NCBI GenBank assembly: GCA_021783235.1
Contig: JAJXUD010000008.1
Coordinates: 1 to 64,000 of the forward strand
Source of the DNA: Myxococcales bacterium
GTDB taxonomy: Bacteria > Myxococcota > Myxococcia > Myxococcales > JAKAPL01
Reading direction: 5' to 3'
Length of the DNA: 64,000 nucleotides
Below are positions 25,530 through 33,601 of the stretch, one piece after another (position 1 is the stretch's first letter; every line of letters begins with the position of its first letter). Made by a program: the position numbers and the translations under genes. The notes beneath the pieces were generated by a model. It was not told where the DNA came from and did not search any database. It saw nothing but the letters and a program-made list of their open reading frames with translations.

Positions 25530-26591
25530 ATGCGCCGGATCTTCCTTTCGCTCGCCGTGACCGCTGCCTTCGCCGCCTGCGGCAGCCCGACCCAGAGCGT
25601 CGCCGACGGAGGCGCGGGCGCCACGAGCGGCGGGAGCAGCGGCACGACGACGGGCGGCGGTCAGTCCACCAGCGGCGGGAGCAGCGGCGGCGGCGGCAGC
25701 AGCGGTGGCACGACCGGAGCCTCGACCAGTGGGGGGTCGAGCGGATCGACCAGCGGCGGGACGACGGCGGGCGGCACGACGAGCGGCGGCGGCAGCGGCG
25801 GCTCGACGGGCGGATCGATTCCATGCCCGAACCCGGGCGACGACGGGGGGGTGACCATCGCGGTTCAGGTCGGGCTGCACCCAGCCGCGGAGAGCTTCTA
25901 CTCGACCTACGGCCTCACCGCGCCGTCCATGGCCGGGGAGGCGCTCGTACTCGCGAGCCTGGACGCCGATGGCGGCTACGGGATTCTCGCCTCGACCACC
26001 CTCTCTGGCCCGGGAACCTACACCTTCCCGAACGTTCCGATGAACCAGGTGGGAATCGGCATCCTCGCGATCCTGAGCGACACCTCGGACGGCGGGGTCC
26101 CGATGCCGGCTTGCCCGAGCGCGCCCGGCTCCGGGCTGGTCGGCGCCACGGATTGGTACGTCTACGCGGCTTCGGCCATCTCGGTGGGCGCGCCGTCGCA
26201 GGACCTCTGCAATGCCTTCGTCGAGGCGATTCCAGCCAGCTTCGTCTCGGCGCTCGACTGCGCCTCGGGCATCGAACCCTCGACGGCGAACGACCTCTAC
26301 GCGCAGGGCTTCGAACTCGCCTACGCCTCGAGCGCTCCCGACGGCGGCGGCGTTCCGGTGAGCGGGATCAGCTTCTCCTCCTCGACTTTCGGCGTGAACT
26401 TTTCCTACCCGACCGCCGGCTTCTCGAGTGCCGGCTCCGCCACGAGCGCGCTCGGCATCGGCGTCGCCTCGACTGATCCGCCCCTGGCGTTCGTCTCCGC
26501 GTACCAGGGGAGCGGCCGCCAATTTGGCCAGACGCAGGAGTCCGGCACGGAGCCCCATGCGGGCTTCGAGATCTTCTTCTCGGGCCCCTGA
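25530..26591 (+). CDS. Lipoprotein with Ser/Gly/Thr linker, function unknown
   Basis: A 353-residue exported protein. The signal peptide ends AAFAAC, a normal lipobox. Residues 25-100 are almost pure Gly/Ser/Thr, a flexible tether. The remainder (about 110-353) is a mixed alpha/beta domain beginning VTIAVQVGLHPAAESFYSTY, with few cysteines and no motif I recognise. AGGTGAGGG gives a strong Shine-Dalgarno before the ATG at 25530; a GTG at 25518 lies in frame but is inside this signal. It is divergent to the M50 gene and ends 11 bp from the convergent coiled-coil gene. Confidence 0.75.
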   Translation: MRRIFLSLAVTAAFAACGSPTQSVADGGAGATSGGSSGTTTGGGQSTSGGSSGGGGSSGGTTGASTSGGSSGSTSGGTTAGGTTSGGGSGGSTGGSIPCPNPGDDGGVTIAVQVGLHPAAESFYSTYGLTAPSMAGEALVLASLDADGGYGILASTTLSGPGTYTFPNVPMNQVGIGILAILSDTSDGGVPMPACPSAPGSGLVGATDWYVYAASAISVGAPSQDLCNAFVEAIPASFVSALDCASGIEPSTANDLYAQGFELAYASSAPDGGGVPVSGISFSSSTFGVNFSYPTAGFSSAGSATSALGIGVASTDPPLAFVSAYQGSGRQFGQTQESGTEPHAGFEIFFSGP

Positions 26592-26602
26592 CGGACCCGA
26601 GG

Positions 26603-27391
26603 CTACTCCTTGGTGACGGCGCGCAGGGTCGCCTTGCCGTCCTTGATGACCACCTTGAAGTCCACGCCTTTGGCGTTGGTCTTCGCGAGCAGCTCGGGGA
26701 TCTGTGAGCGCAGCTTCCCCGCGACCTGCTCGAACGAGAGGCCGGCGGTCGGCTCCTTGCATTGGCGCTTGGCCGAGACGTAGGCCTGGTAGACCGCGCG
26801 GAGCCGTTCGTCCGAGACGCCACCGCCCTGGACCGGGTTCGGGCGCGCCGAGGCGAACGCGTCCCGGGTCGGTGAGGGGGCCGGATGCGCGGGAGGCGGC
26901 GGGGGCGCATCGGGCTCCTCGGTGACCTCGAAGTCGTCGTCGCCCGCCGAGAGCTGCTGCTCCGGTTCGGTCGTCTCCGAAATTCCACCGGCATGAGGGG
27001 CGCGGCTCTGCGCGTGGAGCCGGGCCTTGAAGACGTCCCTGTGGTAGCGCCCCTCCTCGATCTCCTTCTCCGTCCGGAGCCACATCCGCTCGTACGAGAG
27101 GTACTTGTTCCAGAGCGCGTTCACCCGGAACTTGAGCGAGGTGTTCCGGCCGACGTCCTGCTTCGCGTGGTCGATCTCCTGCTTGAGCGCCTCGCGCTCC
27201 AGGTTCGGCGGACGGCGCTCGAGCCCGATGAAGAACTGCTCCTGGGAGTTGCGCAGCTGAGCGAGCCGCGCCTCGAGCCGCTCGATCAGCTTCGCGATCT
27301 CGTCGGGCTTGAGGATCTTGCCTTCGGCTCGGGCGCGGAGCCGGTCGTGGGCTCCAACCGGGCCGGGCGGGCTCTTCTTTGGGTTGGGCAT
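26603..27391 (-). CDS. Cytoplasmic coiled-coil protein, probably Myxococcota-specific
   Basis: A 262-residue protein without signal or membrane helices. Residues 28-130 are long charged helices (KLIERLEARLAQLRNSQ, then REALKQEIDHAKQDV) likely to form a coiled coil. An acidic and proline-rich linker follows (about 145-185), then a conserved-looking C-terminal domain of about 65 residues with ERLRAVYQAYVSAKRQ and GVDFKVVIKDGKATL. I recall a similar C-terminal domain in Myxococcus proteins of unknown function but cannot confirm this here. It is the last gene of the ileS-lgt run, 24 bp after lgt. Confidence 0.7.
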   Translation of the reverse strand: MPNPKKSPPGPVGAHDRLRARAEGKILKPDEIAKLIERLEARLAQLRNSQEQFFIGLERRPPNLEREALKQEIDHAKQDVGRNTSLKFRVNALWNKYLSYERMWLRTEKEIEEGRYHRDVFKARLHAQSRAPHAGGISETTEPEQQLSAGDDDFEVTEEPDAPPPPPAHPAPSPTRDAFASARPNPVQGGGVSDERLRAVYQAYVSAKRQCKEPTAGLSFEQVAGKLRSQIPELLAKTNAKGVDFKVVIKDGKATLRAVTKE

Positions 27392-27399
27392 TTGCCCAA
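27384..27399 (-). promoter_or_regulatory. Inverted repeat over the start codon of the coiled-coil gene
   Basis: TTGGGCA (27384-27390) and TGCCCAA (27393-27399) form a perfect 7-bp inverted repeat separated by 2 bases, and the ATG (27389-27391) lies inside it. A -10-like TAAGAT on the minus strand (27399-27404) abuts it. It could be an operator or a translation-masking hairpin. Confidence 0.35.
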
Positions 27400-27415
27400 T
27401 CTTACCACCACGAGG

Positions 27416-28543
27416 TCAGGCCGCTATCTGGGCGGACGGCGAGCGCGCCTCGGCGCGGCGTCTCAAGACGAAGAAGAGGATGATGGCTCCGAATGCAATG
27501 ACGACCGAGGTCAGCTGACCGATCGAGACGTGCAGCGAGGTGTAGACGCCGCGCTCGGTGTCGCCGCGGAAGAGTTCGTCGGTGAAGCGGAGCAGGGGGT
27601 AGAGGAACAACCAGGCGAGCATGACCTGGCCGTCGTAGCGCTTGCGCGGCCTCACCACCACGAAGAGCAAGAAGAAGATGGCGAGCTCGCCGAGGGAGTC
27701 GAAGAGCTGCGTCGGGTAGAGCGCCGGGGTCGTGAGCGCGCTCGCCGAGAGCACGTGCCGCTCGTTGACGAGCGTGTCGTAGGCGAGGCTCCCCGGCGGG
27801 AAGCGAAGCCCGAAGGGGAAGCTCGGAGGCGAGGCTCGCCCGAAGCAGCAGCCGGCCGAGAGACAGCCCAGTCGGCCGAAGAAGTGGCCGATCGAGATGG
27901 CGGGCATCCCGATGTCCGCGAGCCGGAGGAAGTTGATGCCGTGCTTGCGCGCGTACCAGATCGAGACCCCGACCGAGCCGAGGAAGCCGCCGTAGAAGAC
28001 GAGCCCCCCCTTCCAGAACTCGAGGATGTTCTCGGGGTGGGCCCCGTAGCCGTCTGGTCCGCCCCAGTTGACGAAGATGAACATGATTCGGGAGCCCACG
28101 ATGGCCGCGATGAGGACGTAGAAGGCCAGGTCCATGATCGCGTTGCCCGCGCGCTCGCGCGACGCCTCGGTGAGCGGCGGCGACTGGCCGTCGATGATGC
28201 CCGAGCGGCGCGCCTCGTTCGCCGACAGCGAGATCGCCACGATGAAGCCGACGGCGATGGCGAGGCCGTAGGTGTGAAGCGGCAGGTCGACGAACCCACC
28301 GGTCCTCGCCGCCTCCGGGAGGAGCCACCTCGGGACGAGGAAGAGCGAGGTCGCCGCGAGGCCGCCGGCCGCCCAGAGAAGCGCCGTCCAGATCGCGCGC
28401 CCTCGGGCCTCGACGGTCTTCCCCTCTCGGAAGTACGCCGTGACGCCCGAGTAGACGCCGAGGACGACCGAGCCGACGTAGAGCAGCACCTTCCAGACTG
28501 GAACGGTGAACTCGAGGAGGTGGGGGATGAGCTCTGGCCTCAT
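27416..28543 (-). CDS. lgt: Prolipoprotein diacylglyceryl transferase
   Basis: A 375-residue inner-membrane enzyme that adds diacylglycerol to the lipobox Cys of prolipoproteins, the first step of lipoprotein maturation. The essential regions are visible: HTYGLAIAVGF in the first core helix, the WKGGLVFYGGFLG segment, and FFGRLGCLSAGCCFG, the Arg-containing signature in a Cys-rich form. Extra hydrophobic sequence at the N-terminus makes it about 80 residues longer than the E. coli enzyme. Many predicted lipoproteins in this window would be substrates. It begins 30 bp after the ileS stop, with GAGG before the ATG, so it is co-transcribed with ileS. Confidence 0.93.
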   Translation of the reverse strand: MRPELIPHLLEFTVPVWKVLLYVGSVVLGVYSGVTAYFREGKTVEARGRAIWTALLWAAGGLAATSLFLVPRWLLPEAARTGGFVDLPLHTYGLAIAVGFIVAISLSANEARRSGIIDGQSPPLTEASRERAGNAIMDLAFYVLIAAIVGSRIMFIFVNWGGPDGYGAHPENILEFWKGGLVFYGGFLGSVGVSIWYARKHGINFLRLADIGMPAISIGHFFGRLGCLSAGCCFGRASPPSFPFGLRFPPGSLAYDTLVNERHVLSASALTTPALYPTQLFDSLGELAIFFLLFVVVRPRKRYDGQVMLAWLFLYPLLRFTDELFRGDTERGVYTSLHVSIGQLTSVVIAFGAIILFFVLRRRAEARSPSAQIAA

Positions 28544-28573
28544 GTGACCTCGTCAAACCGCCGAAAGTGGCGT

Positions 28574-31447
28574 CTATTCCGTCCGTCCATCCGCCTCGAG
28601 GGCCGCCCGGCAACGGGCGCAAAGGGGCACGCCGCCCTCGCCCACCGCGGGCCGGTGGTTCCAGCAGCGCGCGCAGCGCGCTCCCGAGGCGGTCTCGACC
28701 CGGATGAAGGCGCCGGTCGTCTCCCCGGCCTTCGCGTTCGCCGGCGGGGCGCCCCCCTGCAGGGAGACCTCCGAGACGATGAAGAGCTCGGCGAGCTCCG
28801 TGGCCCCGGCCGAGGCGGCGGAGGTCTGGAGCGCTCCCTCGGGGAGCCAGAGGGAGACGCGCGCCTCCTGGGAGCTGCCGATCGCCTTGTCGCGGCGGAG
28901 TCCCTCGAGCTCGCGCCGGACGTCCGTTCGCAGGCCGAGGAGCGCGTCGAAGCTCGCCTCGAGCGCTGGGTCGAAGGCCCGCTCGTCCGCCGAGGGAATC
29001 CCCGCGACGAAGACGCTCTCAAGCCGGCCGGGAAGGTGCCCGTAAGCCTCCTCGCAGGTGAAGCTCAGGATGGGCGCGAGGAGCCGGCAGAGCGTCTCCA
29101 CGATCTCGTGCACGACGGTCTGGGCGGCGCGGCGCTCCCTCGAGTCGCGGGCCGAGCAGTAGAGCCGGTCCTTGATGACGTCGAAGTAGAGCGACGAGAG
29201 CTCGACCGCGCAGAAGTCGACGGCCCCCCGGTAGACGCGGTGGATCTCGTAGGCGTCGTAGGCCGCGCCGGCCTCCCGGACGAAGCGGTGGAGGCGGGAG
29301 CGCAAATAGCGATCGAAGCGAAGCAGCCCATCGGGCTCCACGCGCTGGCGGGCGGGGTCGAAATCGTAGAGGTTCGAGAGGCCGTAGCGGAGGGTGTTGC
29401 GCAGCTTCCGGTAGCTGTCGGCGAGCCGCGCCACGATCTCGTCGGAGAGGCGGATGTCGTCCCGGTAGTCCTCCGCCGCCGCCCAGAGCCTCACGATCTC
29501 GGCCCCCTGCTGCGCGAGGAGCTTCTCGGGCTCGAGGTAGTTGCCGAGCGACTTGGAGAGCTTCCTGCCCTCGCCGTCGACCACGAAGCCGTGGGTGAGG
29601 CACTCGCGAAACGGCTTCTGCGGGTCGCCGGCGGCGAGCGCGCACAGCAGCGTCGACTGGAACCAACCCCGGTGCTGGTCCGAGCCCTCGAGGTAGAGAT
29701 CGGCGGGCCGAGGGAGGTCATCGGCGCGCCCGAGCACCACCGCCTGAGAGACGCCGCTGTCGAACCAGACGTCGAGGATGTCCTCCTCCTTGCGGAAGGC
29801 CGCGCCGCCGCACCTCGGGCAGCGGTGGCCGGGGGGGAGAAGCTCCTCGACCGGGTGGACGAACCAGGCGTCGGCCCCCTCGCGCTCAAAGCGGTCGGCC
29901 ACCCGGTCGAGGATGACGGGGTCGAGCAGCGCCTCCCCGCAGCCCTCGCAGTAGACGGCTGGGATCGGCACGCCCCAGGCCCGCTGCCGGCTGATGCACC
30001 AGTCGGGGCGACGCTCGAGCATCGCCGTGATTCGGTCCTCGCCCCAGGCCGGGATCCAGCGGACCTCCTTCACTGCCTCGAGCGCCCGTGCCCGCAGCCC
30101 CGTCTGCTCCATCGAGACGAACCACTGGTCGGTGGCCCGGAAGATGACCGGTCGCTTGCAGCGCCAGCAGTGGGGATAACTGTGGCGAAGGGTCTCGCCG
30201 GGCCGGTTGAGGAGCGCCCCGGCCGCCTCGAGCGCGGCGGTCACCTCGGGGTTCGCCTCGAAGATCTGCTTCCCGGCGAAGGGCCCGGCCTCCGCGGTGA
30301 AGCGCCCGGCCGCGTCCACCGGGGCGAAGGGAGCGAGGCCATAGCGGCGGCCGACGTCGTAATCCTCCTGGCCGTGGCCCGGAGCGGTGTGGACGAGCCC
30401 GGTTCCCGCCTCGAGCGTCACGTGCTCGCCGACGATGACCGGCGAGACCCGGTCGAAGAGCGGATGCCGGTAGCGAAGCCCCTCGAGCTTCGCGCCCTCC
30501 ATGTAGCCGAGGATTCTCTCCGGGTGCGCGAGGGCGGCCGTGTCGAACGCCGCCCCCGAGAGCTGGACGCTCGCCTGCGTGAGCTCCGCTGGTGCCACCG
30601 CGGCGAGGAAGCGAAGCAAGAGCTCCTTGGCGACGAGTGTCGGCTTGCCGCCGAGGTCGTAGAGAACGTACTCGAAGGAGGGGTGGACCGCGACGGCGAG
30701 GTTCGCCGGCAGGGTCCACGGCGTCGTCGTCCAGACGGCGAGCCGGATCTCGCGGTCGAGCGGGGCCCCCGAGACCTTCGCGCGGTCCTCAGGAACGAGC
30801 GAGAAGGCCACGTAGATCGATGGCGACTCGTGGTCCTCGTACTCGACCTCCGCCTCGGCGAGCGCGGTCCGGTCAGTGACGCACCAGTAGACCGGCTTCT
30901 TACCGCGGTAGATCTCGCCGGCGCGAACGACGCGGGCGAGCTGCCGGACGATCTCGGCCTCGTACCCGTACGACATGGTCGTGTAGGGGTGGTCCCAGTC
31001 CATGAAGACGCCGAGCCGTTCGAACTCGCGCCTCTGGATCTCGATGAACTTCTCGGCGTGCCTGCGGCATTCGCGCCGGATCGCGACCTTGTCCATCTCC
31101 CGCTTCTTCGGTCCGAGCGCCTTGTCGACGGCGAGTTCGATCGGCAACCCGTGGCAGTCCCAGCCGGGCACGATCCGAGCGGGGCGGCCGGTCATCGTCC
31201 GGTGCTTGCCGACGACGTCCTTCAGGACCTTGTTCAACATGTGTCCCTGGTGGATGTGGCCGTTCGCGTAGGGCGGGCCGTCGTGCAGGACGAAGGGCTG
31301 GCCCCGGGCCGTCGCGAGCATGCGGGCATACGTCCCGGCCTCGCGCCAGCGCGCCACCTGGGCGGGCTCCCGCTGCGGCAGGTTCGCCTTCATGGCGAAC
31401 TCCGTCCGCGGGAGGTGAGTCGTCGACTTGTAGTCAGAGGCGTCCAT
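28574..31447 (-). CDS. ileS: Isoleucyl-tRNA synthetase
   Basis: A 957-residue class I synthetase of the bacterial type. The HIGH motif appears as GHIHQGH (about residues 63-69) and the KMSKS motif as GRKLSKSLGN. The editing domain contains WTTTPWTLPANLA, and the C-terminus carries the zinc-binding CARCWNH...CARC motif. The WDCHGLPIE and DVWFDSGVS segments are also typical. ATG 31447 is chosen because a -10-like TATCTT lies 9 bp upstream. An in-frame ATG 13 codons upstream would overlap that element. It is followed by lgt rather than by the more familiar lspA. Confidence 0.97.
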   Translation of the reverse strand: MDASDYKSTTHLPRTEFAMKANLPQREPAQVARWREAGTYARMLATARGQPFVLHDGPPYANGHIHQGHMLNKVLKDVVGKHRTMTGRPARIVPGWDCHGLPIELAVDKALGPKKREMDKVAIRRECRRHAEKFIEIQRREFERLGVFMDWDHPYTTMSYGYEAEIVRQLARVVRAGEIYRGKKPVYWCVTDRTALAEAEVEYEDHESPSIYVAFSLVPEDRAKVSGAPLDREIRLAVWTTTPWTLPANLAVAVHPSFEYVLYDLGGKPTLVAKELLLRFLAAVAPAELTQASVQLSGAAFDTAALAHPERILGYMEGAKLEGLRYRHPLFDRVSPVIVGEHVTLEAGTGLVHTAPGHGQEDYDVGRRYGLAPFAPVDAAGRFTAEAGPFAGKQIFEANPEVTAALEAAGALLNRPGETLRHSYPHCWRCKRPVIFRATDQWFVSMEQTGLRARALEAVKEVRWIPAWGEDRITAMLERRPDWCISRQRAWGVPIPAVYCEGCGEALLDPVILDRVADRFEREGADAWFVHPVEELLPPGHRCPRCGGAAFRKEEDILDVWFDSGVSQAVVLGRADDLPRPADLYLEGSDQHRGWFQSTLLCALAAGDPQKPFRECLTHGFVVDGEGRKLSKSLGNYLEPEKLLAQQGAEIVRLWAAAEDYRDDIRLSDEIVARLADSYRKLRNTLRYGLSNLYDFDPARQRVEPDGLLRFDRYLRSRLHRFVREAGAAYDAYEIHRVYRGAVDFCAVELSSLYFDVIKDRLYCSARDSRERRAAQTVVHEIVETLCRLLAPILSFTCEEAYGHLPGRLESVFVAGIPSADERAFDPALEASFDALLGLRTDVRRELEGLRRDKAIGSSQEARVSLWLPEGALQTSAASAGATELAELFIVSEVSLQGGAPPANAKAGETTGAFIRVETASGARCARCWNHRPAVGEGGVPLCARCRAALEADGRTE

Positions 31448-31456
31448 GGGCGCGTC

Positions 31457-31462
31457 AAGATA
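31457..31462 (-). promoter_or_regulatory. Putative -10 element of ileS, leaderless type
   Basis: TATCTT on the minus strand ends 9 bp before the ileS ATG. A weak -35 (TGGATC) lies 17 bp upstream. No Shine-Dalgarno is visible. Confidence 0.35.
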
Positions 31463-31508
31463 GCCCGCGGAGCGCCGCCGATCCACGAGATCGACGACGG
31501 GGTGTCCC

Positions 31509-33008
31509 TTAGCGGCTCTTCATGGAGCGTGCGTCGAGGCCGTACTTCTTGACGAGCCGCTCGATCGACTTGCGGTGCAGCCCGCTCTCCCGAGCGGCGC
31601 GGCTGATGTTCCCCTCGCAGCGCCGGAGAACGCTCGCGAGGTACTCGCGTTCGAAGGCGTCGAGGATCTGCTCCTTCGCATCCTTGAAGGCGAGGTGCTC
31701 GTTGAATGGCATGGCCGCGGTTCCCTGGTCGCCCGAAAACCGAGGTGGCAGGTGGACGGGGTCGATCTCCGGGCCGTCCGAGAAGGTCAGCACGTGCGAG
31801 ATCACGTTGATGAGCTCACGCACGTTCCCGGGCCAGCCGTAGGCCATGAGCAGAGCCATCGCCCGCGCGTTCAGGTGCTTGGGCCCGTGGCGCGCGACGT
31901 TCGCGGGGTCGTCGAGGACGTGCTTGATGATGTTCGGGATGTCGTCGCGGCGCATTCTCAGCGGCGGGAGCTGGAGGTTGATCACGGAGAGGCGGAAGTA
32001 GAGGTCCTCGCGGAAGCGTCCCTCTTGAACCTCCTTCGCGAGGTCCCGGTTCGTCGCGGCGAGGACTCGCACGTCGACGCCGATGGTCTCGTTGCCTCCG
32101 ACGCGCCGCAGCTCGCGGTTCTCGAGGACCCGAAGCAGCTTCGGCTGCAGATCGAGCTGTAGCTCGCCGAGCTCGTCCAGGAAGATCGTCCCCCCGTTCG
32201 CTCGCTCGAAAGCGCCGGGCCGCGAGGCGGTCGCCCCAGTGAACGAGCCCTTCTCGTGGCCGAACAGCTCGCTCTCGATCAGGTTCGGCGGGATGGCGCC
32301 GCAGTCGAGCACGACGAGCGGCCCCTTCGCCCTCGGCGACAGGTCGTGGACAGCTCGCGCCGCGAGCTCCTTTCCGGTCCCGGTCTCGCCCTGGATCACC
32401 ACCGACACGTCCATGGGGGCGATCTTCTTGATGAGGCCGAAGAGCTGTCGCATCTTGAGGCTGCGGCCGACCATGCCACCCAGAAAGCCTTCGCCGTCGA
32501 GCTCGACGTCGATGGCCTCGTCGATCGGCGAGAAGACCACCGGCGTCGTCCCGACGGTGATGGTCGCGCCTGGCGTCAGGAAGACTCGCTCCGCGCGCTG
32601 GCCATCCACGTAAGTCCCGTTCGTCGAATCGAGATCCACGAGCAGGTAGCCGCGATCGGTGTACTGGATCTCGCAATGTTGCCGCGAGGCGGTCCGGTCC
32701 TCGAGCACGAGATCGTTCGAGGGGTGCGTCCCGATGCGCAGCCGCTCCTTCTCGGAGACGACGCTCTTGCCCGCCTGGGGGCCCGACCCGATCGACAGCC
32801 TGCATCGCCGGACCTTGAGCCGGGTCCGCACCTCGACCTGGAGGGTCCGGCTGTGCGTCACCTCGAGCGGGAGGTCCACCTCGAGCCCATCGCCGGCAGC
32901 GGCCTCTGCCTTCGGATCAGCGGAGGCGGTCCGCTCGTCATCGTCATCGTCTACGGCGATCCGCGCGATCGGAACGGTCGTGCGGGGCGCGTCGGCCTTG
33001 AACGCCAT
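31509..33008 (-). CDS. FHA-domain sigma-54-dependent transcriptional activator
   Basis: A 499-residue regulator. An FHA domain (about residues 88-160: LRIGTHPSNDLVLED, ASRQHCEI, DSTNGTYVDG) replaces the usual receiver domain and should read phospho-threonine on a kinase substrate. The central AAA+ domain (about 175-415) has Walker A GETGTGKE, the sigma-54 contact loop GSFTGA (a variant of GAFTGA) and Walker B GGTIFLDELGE. A Fis-type helix-turn-helix closes the protein (NISRAARESGLHRKSIERLV). Such FHA activators are abundant in myxobacteria and link Ser/Thr kinases to sigma-54 promoters. I found no clear -24/-12 site nearby, so the target genes are unknown. Confidence 0.93.
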   Translation of the reverse strand: MAFKADAPRTTVPIARIAVDDDDDERTASADPKAEAAAGDGLEVDLPLEVTHSRTLQVEVRTRLKVRRCRLSIGSGPQAGKSVVSEKERLRIGTHPSNDLVLEDRTASRQHCEIQYTDRGYLLVDLDSTNGTYVDGQRAERVFLTPGATITVGTTPVVFSPIDEAIDVELDGEGFLGGMVGRSLKMRQLFGLIKKIAPMDVSVVIQGETGTGKELAARAVHDLSPRAKGPLVVLDCGAIPPNLIESELFGHEKGSFTGATASRPGAFERANGGTIFLDELGELQLDLQPKLLRVLENRELRRVGGNETIGVDVRVLAATNRDLAKEVQEGRFREDLYFRLSVINLQLPPLRMRRDDIPNIIKHVLDDPANVARHGPKHLNARAMALLMAYGWPGNVRELINVISHVLTFSDGPEIDPVHLPPRFSGDQGTAAMPFNEHLAFKDAKEQILDAFEREYLASVLRRCEGNISRAARESGLHRKSIERLVKKYGLDARSMKSR

Positions 33009-33016
33009 GCGGCGCG

Positions 33017-33022
33017 ACTATA
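33017..33022 (-). promoter_or_regulatory. Putative -10 element of the FHA activator gene, leaderless type
   Basis: TATAGT on the minus strand ends 8 bp before the ATG at 33008. The -35 is weak and no Shine-Dalgarno fits in the gap. Confidence 0.4.
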
Positions 33023-33073
33023 GCGGAGCCGGCCCCCGTCGAGGAAGGGCTCGGCCCGGTCGAAGCCTCGCGG

Positions 33074-33496
33074 TCAGGCGTGCGTCTCGCGGCTCGAGAT
33101 CTCCCGGAGCGCCTCGATCGCACCGTCGCCCCGAAGCCGCTCGGCCATGTCGGACAGACTGATGACGCCGACCAGCCGTCCGCCATCGATGCAGAGGATG
33201 CGCGACTTGTGATTCCTCGACATCGACTGGAGGGCCTTCTGAACGTCGTCGCGAGGCGCGCAGGCGACGACGTCGCGAGTCATGAACTCCTCGACCTCGG
33301 TGTCGGCGGGCCGCCCCTCGGCGACCAGCCGGACGGCGATGTCGCGGTCGGTCACGACCCCCAGTACTTTCCGCGACTGGTCGCAGACGGGGAGAAACCC
33401 GATGTTCTCGTCGCGCATGCGGCGGGCCGCCTCCTCGGCGTCATCGCTGGGCGAGAGGCACTCGACGTCGCGCTTCATCAGCTCTTCGCAGGTCAT
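33074..33496 (-). CDS. Two-CBS-domain protein
   Basis: A 140-residue cytoplasmic protein made almost only of two CBS domains (about residues 5-60 and 70-125). Each ends with the usual GVVTDRDIAVRL or GVISLSDMAERL signature. Stand-alone CBS pairs bind adenine nucleotides and act as energy sensors on partner proteins. ATG 33496 is the first start inside the domain; an upstream in-frame ATG at 33535 adds a Pro-rich stretch without motif. It lies between nagZ and the FHA activator, both leftward, with gaps of about 105 and 65 bp. Confidence 0.85.
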   Translation of the reverse strand: MTCEELMKRDVECLSPSDDAEEAARRMRDENIGFLPVCDQSRKVLGVVTDRDIAVRLVAEGRPADTEVEEFMTRDVVACAPRDDVQKALQSMSRNHKSRILCIDGGRLVGVISLSDMAERLRGDGAIEALREISSRETHA

Positions 33497-33601
33497 GGGC
33501 GGCTCCGGTTGCGGGTGGACCCGGAAGCTGTGCACGACGGGGTGCAGGACAAGATCCCGGATGAGGAACGCGCGCTGGTCGAGCGGGCGCCGAGGGGGCC
33601 G

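Noticed and set aside
27850-27900. Apparent loss of the Lgt signature because GRLGCLSAGCCFG replaces the GRxGNFxNxE form
   Set aside because: The Arg and glycines are kept, and I recall Cys-rich forms in Lgt of related delta-type bacteria, so this is a subgroup trait and not damage.
26885-31552. A 1555-residue plus-strand frame opposite ileS and lgt
   Set aside because: It mirrors ileS and lgt codons in a GC-rich genome. No motif is visible and it conflicts with two essential genes.
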